From Mycteria americana (Eukaryota; Chordata; Aves; Ciconiiformes; Ciconiidae), in the NCBI RefSeq assembly GCF_035582795.1, contig NC_134369.1:58218001-58282000 (forward strand): 64,000 nucleotides of DNA. The letters run 5' to 3'. A model generated the notes under the pieces. That model had not been told where the DNA came from, made no database searches, and was given only the letters and a program-made list of their open reading frames with translations. This document shows, piece by piece, positions 42,501 through 57,500 of the stretch. A program made the position numbers and the translations under genes. Each line of letters opens with the position of its first letter. The stretch's first letter is position 1.

Positions 42501-45500
42501 CTCAGAAATATATGCACATGCATTGTATAGACTGCTTTTTCATGTATTACCGCATAGAATAAACTATCCCCTGCTTTAAGCTCTGTCATAGTTCTCTCTC
42601 AAATCCATTACACTATAAAAGTTGTTCTTAAATTGTTCCAAACCTGGGGCATATCAACATACCTGCTAGCCTTTTAATCATTTCCTCTACCTATCTCTTT
42701 GGCTAATTTTTTTATTTCTCCCTCCAAAAAAGACTCCCAAGTGCACTACAGGCAATGTTCATTGAGCAAAAATTCACAGAGCATGTTGCTACATGGTGTG
42801 AAGCAGGCAACATGAACACATAGGAATACCATGCTGAGAAGAAAGTAATGACACAGCAGTGTCCAAAGCACTAAGTTCAGCTCCATGCAGTTATACAATA
42901 AAAATGCATGTAAAAATAAGCATACCATAAATACTGGAGGATAACCAGGATAAGCTTGAATGTCAGAGTTTACTATCTGTAATCCAGTATAGTGTAAGTA
43001 CATGCAACTATACTACTACTGTGTTAATGGCATGTCCTAGCTCATGCATGTCTACACACGGCTTCCGGATCAAGGGTCTCTAGCCCCGTCTGCTATGCTA
43101 TACTTCTGCATCCACACATATCAGTACAACCCTTCTAATTCAGAAGTTTGCATTACAAGCGTTTATGTAAACTGCTGCTTACTACTTCCCCAAAGTCTTA
43201 TTTTCCATTACTGCTATTCAAATTACATAAAACAGGAAACAGGCAAGGGAGAAACAGGACTTGAGGAATGAAGCAAGCAGAAGGGAAAAACACATAAATA
43301 CTTGCAATGCTGCAAGCAGCACATTTGTTTGTTTTGAGGGTGGTTTTTTTACATCAAGGATTATCTAAGTACTTAGATAGCACTGGACTACTGAGATTTT
43401 CCATCTGAACTTTAAAAAAAAAAAACAAACCCAAACAAACAAAAAAAACCCAAACCAACCAATCGAACAAAAAAACCCCAGAACCTCCCTGACATGTTGT
43501 GGACAGAGATTTAGGATAATGAGAGGAACTGTAGCAAATGAATATGCAAGTAAGAATTTACGAGCAAGACTAGAGCCTGTCAATGGTCTCAAAGAAAGAC
43601 AAGAAAGAAAATAAAGAATAACACTTTCAAGAGCAGAGTAAGGTAATAAGACACAGCCTAACACAAAGGTTTTCCATCAAGGTTTAGTTTGATACTTAAA
43701 GCAGTTGTTAAAGCAATGAGACTGAAATTGAAGATGTAGTTGAGAAAAACTGTAGCAACCTGACCTGTTCATGCCAGCTTAAACCTGAAGGCAGTACTCT
43801 GTGCTGAAGGGTGGCTCCCCTTAGTCCAACAGCAACTAGAAATTCCTGCACAAGAAAGTTGCACGAGTTAGTTTACATGAAATACACGTAACTATTTGAC
43901 ATCTAGATTATGAAACACAGTCATCCTGCTGCTCCCGGAATTTCCAAGTGTCTAGAAATGAAGAAAGGACTGGGCCAGGATTAAACATTCAAAAAACCTT
44001 GCTTCGTAATACAGAAACCCTAGCTAATACAGTCTAATACTTTTTGCAACAGGATAGTTTAGAAATGACAGTTTTGTGGTGGTGGTAGGAAGGAAGGCTA
44101 CTTGTTCATTCATTCTGGGATTCACCAGGAATTACCAGGAGTACCAACCCAATGTAGTTTGTTCTTATGCCGTTCAAATTTGAGTCAATTGAGCCCCCAT
44201 AAAATTGTGCTGGTCTGCAGTTTCCTTCTTCTCTAGATAACTCTACCAAACTATCAGCACTATGCCAGCTAAGAGGTCATCTTTTAGTGTTACTGTCAAA
44301 ATGAATGCTACTGTCAAAGCCAAACACACCACTCATTTACCAGTGCCACTCCAAATAGGTAAGCAAAGGCTGCCCATTAGATGACACTGATAGTAAGCTG
44401 AGCATAAAGCTTTTAGCTCTTTATATTTGTTCTTGCCTGGTTCGGCACCACATTAAAACTCAACCAAAGAAAAACAAGAAAAAGGTCAACTGGCCAAGAA
44501 ATGCATTCAGTAAAGAAATATACGGTGATCAGCAAAGCGAAGCTTTGGAAGAATTAGTAAATTATGCTGATACTTAAATTCTACAATCCACCCAAAAGAT
44601 TCTAACAGAAAATTATAGTTTGAAGATGAATGGCTCAGAATTATATGGTTTCTTCACCTATAACCCTTGTAACCCCACATCTAGATGCTTCCATATAAGC
44701 TGAGATAACTCAAATAATTTATAAAAGCACAAATTTGAAAACACTAACCTTTGTATTGCTCTCTATTTTATCTGATTGGATTTTGACTGCAACGGTTAGC
44801 ATACTTGGACAATCCACTCCTACACCATCTGAAGTAGTCCTACTAAGACCATCTTCTTCAGAAAAACAAATAGTAGGTTCTAACCAATGGGGACGTATTG
44901 TGCTGGGCAGTCGTACTTCAGAGGAAGGGACGACCCCATCTACCATACCTGCAAAGAGATTTTGGAATGAGTTACCTCATGTTTCAAAGCTGTTACTGAT
45001 GAAGAGTTACGGAAAATCCTTTTTATGCTTAATGGTAATTAGAATAATTTTAAAGGCAAAGGTAGTCATGCACACTAACAATCAAAATTGTGAAGGAGAG
45101 GTTATAGGTGACCCAATATTTAAAACCATGGTTCTAGCTAAAGTCTTCAATGTGACTATAGGGTTTGGGTTTTTTTATTTGCCCAACAAAATGGCAAAGT
45201 TGAAATAAAGGACAGAAATCTCCTCTGGGTTACATGGAGAAAGAGAAATATGTTTCTCCTTTTCATTTTATGAGATGGTGCCAGGTTAAGCTCTAAACAC
45301 ACAGTAATTAAGCCTTGCACTGAAAATCCATTAACTTGACTACCACTGATTCAGAGACATTTGAGGGGAAAATCTTAAAAGGTTTAACTACATGGGGGTT
45401 ACCAGCCATACAAACTACATAGTCAACTTAAAATTCTTCACCTGCTGACTACAATTAGCTACCCAGAAAAGATACAGCAGCCACTGGTAACATGCACCTT

Positions 45501-48500
45501 TTTGAATTAAATAACCAATACCATGTAGGAAGTGTGTACTTTCATAATAAAGAACAGACTGTACCCCTAATTTGCCAGAGGACCACAACATCTTTAAAGA
45601 CCAGCAGTTGCCAAGGAAAGTTTGAGCTAAACTGTAACTAAGTAAATACAGTTATGAAGTTGTACTACTGTAGCATTTAGTAGCATTAGCCATGAACTAA
45701 ATCTATTTCAAATTTAGTCCCAAAGCCACCTCAATCCCACCCCTACCTTGATGATATAAATTGAGGCTGCTAGAATGGAGACAAACATAGTGTCTGTCCT
45801 CAAAACCTTCATATTTAGTCACACTGAAAAGTGAACCACCATTGAACTCAAACCAGAATTCGCCGTATTTTCCTTCCAGTGTACGTCCATCATCCTGCTG
45901 AAGGAAGAATAGAAATAAAATGATTGCTTGCTGAGTTTGCTGCAGTTAGACAGTCAACATAACACTTGCTACCAACACGTATTTTCCTGCTTGCATTTAG
46001 TTATTCTCATGTAAAGCAAACAGAACTGCTAAAATATTGTGTTGCATTATTGCCTAGTTATAGTACAATAGTATGAAGATTACAGAATTACTGTTATAAA
46101 CACTTGTTTCTTCCAAAAGTGGTACATACAGCACGAAGGGGATCCCATGGTCAAAACAACAGAACAACTTTTTTCCAGCCCCAGCATCTCACCTTTACAT
46201 CTGTGAATATTGACACTAATCCATGCGTCACATTTAGCAGAACAGACAGAAAGCTTTGTGAGTTCTTATTCTGAGAGTCAAGCTTTTTCCTTCTGCGTGA
46301 ACGATAGTTTGGATCAACAGTGGAATAATACTGTAGTGTTTCTTCCTCAGAGCCACTCTCATCATCTAATACAGAAAATGAAAAACAACTAACTCTCTAG
46401 CTAGTACACATACTATACCAATAACTCATTGTTTTTCCACTGGCAATGTGGTTCAGTTTCACACTTATTTTACTTAATTAAACACTAATCTATGTTTTTT
46501 CTTCTTGGTTTAAGTAAATCCTTTCTTATAAGTTTGCAAATTCTTTCCACTATTGGCTTAATCATTTCAACCAGTTACGCTTTTGAATGACTATAGTTCT
46601 AGGTGATTTATTAAGTGTATTACCGTAATGAACTGGAGATTTAAATTGACTAAAGCTGTCTTTACTGAAAGTGTTGATGAGCTGGCTGGCCACAGATAGT
46701 CCAACACCGTAAGAAAGGTTTTCAAATGTTTCTACAGGAGATGGAGCTGTGGGTTCCCACAACAATAAATCATTGCTGATCCTAGGAAGAAATACATTAT
46801 CATCATACAAAATATATTACTATATTCCCACTTAACATAAGGTCAGTCAAGCAATATTTCCTTTGCAGACTTCATATAACAGATTTCATAAACAAGGAAG
46901 AGAAAAAAGTTCAAGAGGCCAAGAATAACATATTCATGAGAAAAAGCAATACATAATGAAAGTAAATTTTTTTCCTGTAATTATGATATGCACATATCAA
47001 AGTCTTAACATTTGACAGTGACACAAGCACCTCTATTAGTAGGTGTGTATTAGCTCAGTAGGTTGGAGGTGGGGTGACAAAACCCTATTTTGATCACATC
47101 AATTTTCAAGCAAAGTTGCAGGAAACATTAGTTCTTTTGATTTCAATTGAGTCTGTGTCTGTCAAGGTAAAGATACATGTGACATTCAGTACAGAAGTAC
47201 ACCAACAGAATATTCAATGAAAGGTTCAGCTTTGCCACTTTGGAAGTGAAAAAATGCTTTGGAAGTAAAGTAAGGCCTATCAGAGGCTAAAATAGATCTG
47301 GATCTCTCTTTATGTAGCTAATTCGTAGCATAATACCTATTTTTTTAGTTGATTTAATCTAGTTGTATTTCTTTGTTTTTCAGACAGAAAACTGACGTAA
47401 ATAAATGCTGAACACCTATCTGTAAGTTGGGTTCACTTTCTCTACATTTTTGTAGCCTTTGTAAGCTTACAAAACTGGGTTGTTAGGGTTTTTTCCCCTG
47501 CCTGCCTTGTGGACTCTTAATTTTTAGATGGAGAATCACTGAATAAAAAGGAAAGAATAAAACTGAATGCAAAAACTTTTGAAGTACAATGGTCTATTTA
47601 TAAAAGAGAATTCAGAAAGATTAGAGCAAAACGAAACATTGTGAACAGAGATTTGAACCAAGTATCCACTGAAAGCAAAAGACTATTTAACTTTACCCTT
47701 TGTTCACAAAATCTGCCAAACACTTTTTAGCAGCTGGCTGCTATGGCACCGATCAGATATATGACACAGTGGCATGTCTGATGTTAACTTGGAAGAATAT
47801 TTATATAGCATTTTATGTTCTTGGAAAACTATACAAATGAATTCCTGCTATAGCTGCTCATTCAATTGCTTTTATCAACAATGAATACAGAACTAAAAGT
47901 ACAGGTCATGACAACCAAGCAAAACAATTATCATACTTGCCTATTGTAAAGTTTTTCATAAAAGCTTTTGTTTGGTAATGTTAAGTGAATGTTTGGTAAC
48001 ATGAGTTCCAGTACATAATGAGAATTGCTAATTGTTTTATCCTGAAACTCAGTCATTTCAATGACATCTCCTGGCATCACCATCTGAAAGAAAAAAAAAA
48101 AACAACAACAACAACCTCTCAAGTAAAAAACCACAAAACTGGAAGCCAGAAGATGCATATAAAGTAGTGAGAATATATTGATTTTGTCTACCATAAGCAC
48201 AAAGCAATAAAATTTTGTAGTACCTCTTCATTTTCAAACATGACCCTACGAGAAGAAAAAGGAGAAGGCTCTGGTCTTCTAATGTCACAGACATCCTTCA
48301 AAGAATGAGACCCTCCTTCTTCTTCCTCTTGAAAGTTATTATCACCTTCTTCCTCCTCAGCTGCTATCCTTTCCAGAATAGAGTGCACAGCCAGAGGGTT
48401 TATTTTCAATACAATCCTGACATTGGAGAAGTTATGCAGAATAAGCCATTAGAGATGCTTGGAATTTTTATATTGATGCACAGTCACATGTCTCCTAGCT

Positions 48501-51500
48501 CTACTAGCTAGCTGTTATATAGACACAGACTTAAACAGCTCAAAGACCAGGGATGTTTTTGTTAGACAGTAACATATTTTATTAGACAAAGTGATACCAT
48601 TAAGAAAAACACCAAACTTATAGGCACAAAGGGACATGGAAAAAGAGCCATCAGGCGAAAAGGTTAGTGTCTGCTTTTTTCAACTCCATCAGGTGACCAT
48701 TAGGTGACCTAAGAAAAACCTAGTGCTCTCCCAAAATAATGCTTGTATCATTAGACCATCAACAGCTATTTAAAAAATGCTCTGCTACTTGATGTAGTGT
48801 ATTACATGTACACACTGTTACAGAAAAATTTATTTGTACTATTATAAAAGAAAACCACTCTGAAAAAATGTCCATACAAACACGCTGTCAGAAAGACACT
48901 AAATTTTGTGGCAAAAAACGTATGTGACAAATTCTGCGGCAAATCTAAAATTAAACATCTTATTACGTGCTACAGCTGTCAGGTCCTTCTGTTCAGTGAC
49001 TCTGAAGTATTGTATTGCCTTACACGTGATATAAGAAGAAATAATTCAGTCACAATATAATTATCCTTGTTGTTGTTACAGCTTTATACCAGCTTATATT
49101 AATATTTTGAGGCAAAATTCGACTGAGATTTTTGTTTGTTTGTTTAGTATTTAGTTTTGAATGTAAAAGTAGGAGAAAAGGTAAAGTGACAAAAAAACCC
49201 AAAAATGGCGGAAAATCCCAAGACTCTAATCATTCACCTAACTTTCACTGAAATTTACTCAAGTCTATGCAGAAACCATTATACATTAAAACCACCCTGC
49301 ATTATTATAAATGGAGAAGTTTTGGGTTCTGGGGTGTTGTTTGTTTTTTTTTTTTAATAAATTCTTGGGTTCTTTTCAATAGCTACATGTTCTTTCTTTG
49401 CAAATTACTTTAAAGCATTTACCACACAGGCAGTCTGCATTAAAATTAGAAAAATAACAGTGCTTCGTAAAAATCCAAACAACCCACGTTAAAAAATAAA
49501 ACATTATTTTACCGAGGCCAGTCAAAATTGTCTGATGATGATGTTATATCTCCATCTATGCCACCAGACACTTGAAAAAATTTTATTGGTGCTTCTGCAT
49601 TATCTTCTTCAAATGAACCTGAATAGAAAAACATTTTTAAAAAATTAACACAGGAATGACAACTGCTAACTTCAGGTTGCCCACTCCTCAGGTTGGAGTC
49701 CAACAGGCTAACATGTCAATGCTATTACTAAGGTACTTATGCAAATTTTGTCAACTTTTCCTTCAAAAATTAAATATCAATTTTTAGAAACAAAAATTAT
49801 TTCACATTATCTTCTAGCTAGTAGCAGTTAGAAAACCAGATGCTTCTGAGGCATAGATATCTGCATTTACATTTATATCATCACTACATTATGTCACAGT
49901 CTTGAAAACTACACAGAATGACAAACCAGCAGAGAAGGTTGCAAATATAAACCAGTCTCACAGATTTATTACTTTGAAAGATATTAGAGGCATGAAAGTA
50001 TTAAAGTTTTCTCAATTACATCATTAACTTTATTTCTAGACTAGACTTGAGATTCCTAATTTGCATAGCTGTAGTATCCCCCTACAAATCTCCAAAACTT
50101 ACCCTAACACCATGATAGAGATCCCAGAGATACCAGTTTGTTTCGATTTAGGGCATAACAATATAACAGAAAATAACAGATATACTAGCTCAGATCTCAA
50201 AAACAAGAATGCAAGCACTACACCTACATACATTAGCCTCTCCTCCTAGTAGTATTATTTTGACTTATGCTGATACTTAGTACAGAACACTAAACTGCAG
50301 CAGAAAATCTGCTCCAAAATTCAAGTGGAAAGACACTCCCTGTATTAATCCATATGAAAGGACCTTAGTCTCAACCATGTAATATCTGGGAAAATAAAAA
50401 AGAATATTTGAATATAATGTTAACATTCTTACCAGTTAGGTCTTTAAAGGTAAGTTCTAATTTAACTTGTTCTGGAGTTGACCCTCCTATAAACTCAGTT
50501 TTAAATTCCATATCTGTAAATTCAAGATGAAGAATCTCCTTCTGAAGTGATTTCTTAAACCACGGTCCTCTTTCCTGATCTGACCGTAGGTCAGGTATTG
50601 GGAAGCGAACAGAGAGATTTAATGCTGGGGCAGTGACTTGAACTGAAACTCTACAGTTTGCAGGAGTATGTGAATCATCCAGAAAAACTTCAGTAAATGC
50701 TTTATGCTAAAAAACAAAGGTGGGGGGAGAGAAAAAACTAAATTAGAGAAAATAGCACTAAAAATTACTATGGGGAAAGCTTTTGATAATGTAATATCTA
50801 AAAATACAGAAGATTAATTTTTCATATATCACACAAAACGTGTATTAGGACCAATTATTATTACTCTTAGGATATTCTGCTATTATTGGTGCTATTAAGA
50901 TTCTACTTAGTTAGAAGTCAAGGATTTGCAGAGGTTAGCAATATTTCAGAAATGGCTATCTTTGTATTTTCTCTTAAATTAGAGAGTGAAAGTACCAAAC
51001 AATACTCAGCTGCAGTTAGGAAATATCATGTCTCAGATTTTTTTTTTTTTAAATGCTATTGTTGAGAAGCCAGGAACTATGATCATGCATATTTGACACT
51101 TTCAGTAAGTTATGGCTTCCAGCTCCTGTCACTGTCGTGTCATTCAAAACCTCCCTGAGTGTAGCTTATTGCTGACCATCATTGAAAATAATCAAGTTTT
51201 CAGGACATGACATAACCATATTGATAGAAATTATTGATGTCTTACAAATTCTTTAAATAAGGATTCTCTTAAGTTTTTGAAGAATAATTTTTCTGTAATC
51301 AATCAATGCAGAAATAAAATTACATGAAGATATTTGTTCCTGTGTAGAAAATCAGTTAGTTGCATTAATCCTTCCTCAAGTATTTCAAGAAAAACCTTCA
51401 AGTTTAATGTTATTGTGCTAAATATAGTAACACTTAAATCCTACTGACAACCTGAACCAAGACAAACAAGCTCCAATTTCTTCTGTTGGTCGTCAATCAC

Positions 51501-54500
51501 TAGAACGCAATGCATACATTCCCCATCCTTTCTCTTACCTACCCCAAAAGCAGGTAGGGCACTGCAGAGGCAACTGGGCTGCCTGTGACACCAAAAGATT
51601 TCAATATAGAAGTGGAATTGTCAGCAACAGTTTATATCAGCTGCTGGAGAGTCAAGATTCCTCTTTTTTGCCCAGTTCTGCTTGCTTCAAGAAGCTGAGA
51701 ACTTATGCAGTTTGTGAAGCAGCTACCATTGTCTTTAGGTCTGTTATCAAGCATGCAATCACTGAATCTAAAATGAGTATCTACATCAGATGGCTACTGT
51801 TCTGCATCAGAAATAATAATAATAAAAAAAATTAGCAGAATTAGCAATCATGGGCTTAGTGCCATCCTGCCTTCCTCCTGCAAAAGACCAGCAAGTTTAT
51901 TAACCAATTTCACTTTTAACTTACCAGACTTATGTGCTTGTTGTAAGAAGCATACATGTGAGATGCCATCATCTCCACTGTAGATAGCTTCTGTGGTTGA
52001 AGTAAGGAATTTAATCTGTCTACAATACTAATATCAAGCTCACAAAACACTGGACTTAACTTTATTTGTAACTCTGCTTTCTGTGGAACAGAACTGAGTC
52101 TCCCTTGACTACCCTGAAAAGAAAGAGAAAAAGCACTAAAATCCTTAAAAACAATATAATGACACAAATTATAATAACTGAGAGTTAAGGACTCTCCGTT
52201 TTACATGAAAGATACCTTTCTGTTAAAATGAACAAAATTAGACAAGGCTATTATACAGAAACTTGGTGTTTTTAATCTCCCACCTTACCTGAGGCCCTCT
52301 GTTATCTGAATGCTTATAATGAAGCTGAAGGCATGGCATAGCATGAGAGTCATTTCCTTCCTCAGAATGAAATGTCAGCAGCTTTAGAATAAAATAGAGT
52401 TAAAAATACTTAATAGATAAGGAGGAAAGAGTTGCCACAGGAAAATATATTTATGACATTTTACCTACAACAGACAGTAGGTAACCCTACATTCAAGTCA
52501 GTGAACAGAGCCCCAGCCCAACCACTTACTCAATCCACTTATTCAGCCACTTTATTGGATGTCTCTGACCATTAAAAGACCTGGAAGAATAATCATCACC
52601 CAAAGTAACCTTCGCATTGCTCAACTCCATCAGTTAGTTTTTGGAAAACATTTACTCTAATTCCCAAACTATGTTAAGCATATTTAAAAGAGAAGTAAAC
52701 TAGTGAAGTTTGGCTACTTAATGCTATTCCTGTCAGGTATGACAGCAGTCTGGTTCACTATATGAGCTTGCAATTAAAATACAAGTTGCATTCTAAAACC
52801 GTAATATATTTAAAAAAAAAATAAAAAAATAAAAAATTTTAAAATTACAACTGTTTTAACTCTAGCATTCTCAGTTATACAGTTAACATTTCTTTTCTAT
52901 GGAACTCCCTGTATTTTTTACATACCTCTGTATAGTGAGGCTGAATGGAATGAGAGTCAGTAGAAAAAAGGCATTCCAGGAACTCCATATCCCCAATGGA
53001 TAAATCAGTACTAAAACTTCGAGAGGCAGTCCTTTGTCTTTGTTCATAAGACACTTTGATGCCAGTACCTATAAATCTGAATTATGAAAATTATGAATTA
53101 TGAAAAGTAGCATAAAACAATAAAAATTATGAAAAGTCAAGATTTAAATATGTAAAAAAGCATCACTACATTCCTTTTAAAAAAAAATCATTAAAACTAC
53201 CATAATTTTCTTCAAAAATAAGAAAAAAACCTCTAATTATAAACAGATTATAGATTTAGCAACAAAGACAATGGAGTTCACTTACATTACACATTAAATA
53301 ATGGTCAGTGTAGAGAAATTTGTAAAGAACACTTTAGACATCTAATGTAAGGTGTAATTCATGTAAAGCTGGGAATCTAACATGCTTATATAGACAATGA
53401 AAGAGTCAAACGCCTCAGGAAGTCTAAATTACATGCATAAGGTAAGAAAAGATATATACACCCTTAATATTTTACTTCATACACTGTACTGGGACAGTAA
53501 AAACTTCTGGAAAAAAGACAGTTGACTAACTTTATGATTTTGCTCACACTTACTTTTTATCCCCACTGATATATTATTTGCACTAAGTAAAACCCTAAGC
53601 TCCTTCAAGCAGAAATCCCTATATTGGAATAAAGATGGTCCTGTAAAATACAGCTACTTCTAAAGAAATAATTTACTTAATGATTCTTGACTCTCTAGAT
53701 TTCTGTGGCAGAAACTGTACCTAGTTTAATTTATCTATTGTTGAGAAGAGCTACGTTGATTTTAACGTTCATGCACTTTTCTTCTTTTTTTGATTAAAAA
53801 AAAACCAAACAGTCTTGGACAACAGATGTCAAAAGTCAAGGCTATTTTGAAATTAACAAAGTTGTCTAATGCAATTCAAATATTAAGTGACACAATTCCT
53901 ATGGAAATAAACTTACTTTATTCAAATTTACTTAAAAGATATTTTTGTTAATTATATTTATTAATAAGCAAAGTTATACCTAAGGTGATCATGAGAACAA
54001 GCTTCTGCAAATACTTCTCGGAAGGACAGAAAATCTTCTGTTGAAAACTTAACTGGCTCAATCTTTTCTATTCGGGTAAAGAAATCCCGAGCCATTGGTG
54101 TCAATGGGTTAAGGTTCAGTGAACTTTCAGGTGGGGGTAAAGGGTCAATATGAAGTACAGACACTGAGAAAGTTCCAACTGCCAGTCTAAAAAGAAGCTC
54201 AGGTCTGGATTCATCCACAGAAACAGATCTGGATGGAATAGCTGAAATACAAAATTAAGTTCACGTAATTTTTCAGCAATAAACACATTTGTAAAATCAT
54301 CTTACTTTTGATTTTTGTCTCTTTTTACCAAGTTGCTGCATAACAATTCATTTCCAGAATTATCTAGGGAGCAGAATGCAAAACAACATTTTTACTTACA
54401 TGTCCTTCTTAAGGAAGTCTGGTGAACCATATTGGCTGTAAGCGAAGAACCTCTTGGAGGTTGTAGTTCTTGTTTGTTCCGATCAAGAAAATCACCCCAA

Positions 54501-57500
54501 GTTGGTTGAAGCTAAAACAAAAATATATATAATCTTAGATTTGACAAATAGGTGTTAGACATTAGATCAAACATAAATAACAAGGTAAAGGAACAAAAAG
54601 AAAATACATGCATAAACAATCAACAGCATGCCATTTCATAACATACTAGTGCTCAACTAAACAATGTAGATATACTTCGCTTTGGGCTATGCTTTCTAAT
54701 TGTATGATCATCTACACCCACATATTTTTAAAGCTAAAGTTGCTCTCTCCATAAGTGTATACTCTCCTGTTTCTCTGTAAAAAGCACAACTGTCCTCCAT
54801 GGCTTTCATTAAGTAAAACGTTAGGCACATAACAGATTTGGGAAAGATGGTGATATCAACAGCATAATTTTTATGTTGTTTGAGGAATAATGTAATACAA
54901 CAATTTTCTACCTTTTATTGTCATTGCCTGTGTAGTCCATATTAAAAGAAAACCCAGATGGCAAGCAGGCAGTTATTAAAAAGAAAAGAAATCATAAAGT
55001 GTCCTATGTACGCTTCCAGGCATTTGAAAACAAATACGTTCCATTTCCTGTATTGGTAGCCAAACAGATGAGAAACTTTCCAATACAATTTCCATAGACG
55101 AAAAGGACTGCTATCAGCTCTATATATTTTTAGTTATCCTAGAATTTTGCAATAGTTCTTGATATTGTAAACAGTATTTATGCAAGTTTCAGACAAAAGT
55201 GTTAATTTCAACAAGATTTTAAATGTAGTTAATACTATACCACTGTAGTGCTCAGTGGAGATCCTGCTGGTGTAGTTGTATATGTACTGGTTAAAGACAA
55301 GTCTAGATCCATAGTTGGAGGGTCTCCAAGAGGTGGAAGGGAGGAAAGGCTGTGAGACATGTCCATTTCAGCCATTGAGAAGAAAACTTCTTCTTCTAAT
55401 GAGAACCATAGATAGTAAAGAGTTATTTTCTAATTAAAAAAAAAAAACCTTTACTTTTAACAGAAATGTATTCATAAGTTCAGAAATCTAACTGCTAGAC
55501 AGAATAGCCAGCTAAATATATTATTTACAGAAGTTCCAAGTTCTCTTGACACTGAGACTAGTACTATCTATGGACAGAGATTATTAAAAAAAGGCAAAAA
55601 ACCTAATAAATACTAAAGCAGTTAAATGTTCCATTTTCATATTCAAGTTGGCATAATTTCCATAAATTCATACACTCTCCTTTTGACAAATCAAAGTTCA
55701 TATTTTCACATTAAAAATAATCAGCAAAAAATTATTCAAATAAAAATATAAATATCAGGGCAATGCAACTATTATTCTTTATTTAATTTCCTCAACCATG
55801 CATTTAAAAAGATGTTACACTGCATGTGTATTTTACCGTGTTGCACAGTAAGATACAGATGAACAGTTTTAATGAAATACTGAATCAAGTCTAGCATGAT
55901 ACCTAAACTAGGTGTTAATTTTTTATTCAACAGTACAATTAATAGCATACAATTATTCTATGTCGAAGTTCTTTTGATACTTTAGTTAGTAAGATTAAAA
56001 GATGAACAGTCAATTCGTATAATCTTAATAACAGGTTATTTGCTATGCTGCATCATCTTTTATACTTGCCACGACTAGAAGGTGTTCTGGCACTCTCTGT
56101 CTCATAGAAGCTTTGTTCAGATGATGCTCCTGCAGATAAAGACTCTTTTCTTAAATAACGTTTCAACTCCATCTGAATCCGATACTCATCTTCCTGTTGC
56201 ATTGGCCGGTTCTTCCTATCTTTATTTGACAATTCTATCCTGCTTAGGCTCTCTGAATTCAAAAAGAGGACAGAAAGCTCACTGTAATTTTCTTACCAGT
56301 ATCCCAAAGAAAACTCAAAAATGAATCTGAAAATTAACCAACTGTTGTTGTATATATATATATGCATCTGTATATATATACATATCTGTTGTATATCAGA
56401 TGTGTATAAACATGCATTTTGTTGTTTTGGAGATTTTACTTGTCCAAAACAGATTATGCTCTCCCTAGCATTCATTAATTTCAAGTCTGAAGAAAATACT
56501 TTAAGGTCATATATGCAAATGTGTTCACATATAATATCAGCATATATTTCTTTTCTCGGTCAGCTTTAGGGACTAAGTACACAATCTCTTAAAGGTTTTA
56601 CCATTAAGGAATTACTAAAATTTCAGGTTTGAAGATTACACACATGGGAAATTATATGTAATGCTTTTCCAGTTATCTGAAAACAATGAACAAGTCCAGT
56701 ACAACAAATATATCAGTATCATAAGAAGAATAGTACGCATCTACATAGGACATGACAAATCTTTTTGAAAATAAGATTAACCATCCTAATAATAAGTGTT
56801 GTTACATTAGGTAGATGGGGGAGGGGGAAACAAACCAAAACACCCTCATCCTGCTAATGCAGTAGTCTAAACACTGCTGTTATTATCTAGCAAGTATGGA
56901 CAAACGAACTCAACTACTGTCTGTTCTGTGTTTTCTGTGCCTGTCACTAAAGCACAGGACAGAGAAGGAACCAGACTGTTAAGACCCTCTGTTCAAACAG
57001 AAGCTACAAGAACCAAAATTGTTCCGGCCTCCTGATTTTCTCCACCTACAATTTCCCCATCTCTTGTTCTATTATATAGTCACTTGTCAAGCCTTATTTG
57101 TTACCTAGATTTTCATTACCAGCATGTACAATTTGCAACTGAAGTCAATAAATTGATCATAGTTCTACTCAGAGCAGCTACAAAACATTTTGCTAAGATC
57201 AGACAGAAATTAATAATAATCTACCACCACAAATTTGTTTTTTTCCACTGAGGAAACTTGTTTATCTTGCAAAGTTTATTCTTCGTCCACCGTAATACGT
57301 ATTTAACATGTACACAATGTCCACTTGCCTGGTCCAGCAATAGCTGCTACCATGTCCAATAGAAGATGCACCTGCCTTGGTGACAGAAATAGATGTACAG
57401 AGTCTATTTGTCCATCTACATCCAACTAAAAAAAAAAAAAATTTCAAGAACACTTAAGGAATTTTTCTTTCAAAGTCTTGAATAAACTATTTTGACAATA

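Noticed and set aside
57327-57345. Possible assembly error creating the GC donors
   Set aside because: Considered, but the same GCAAGT occurs at three independent junctions with otherwise perfect donor context and uninterrupted frame, so real GC-AG introns are the simpler reading.
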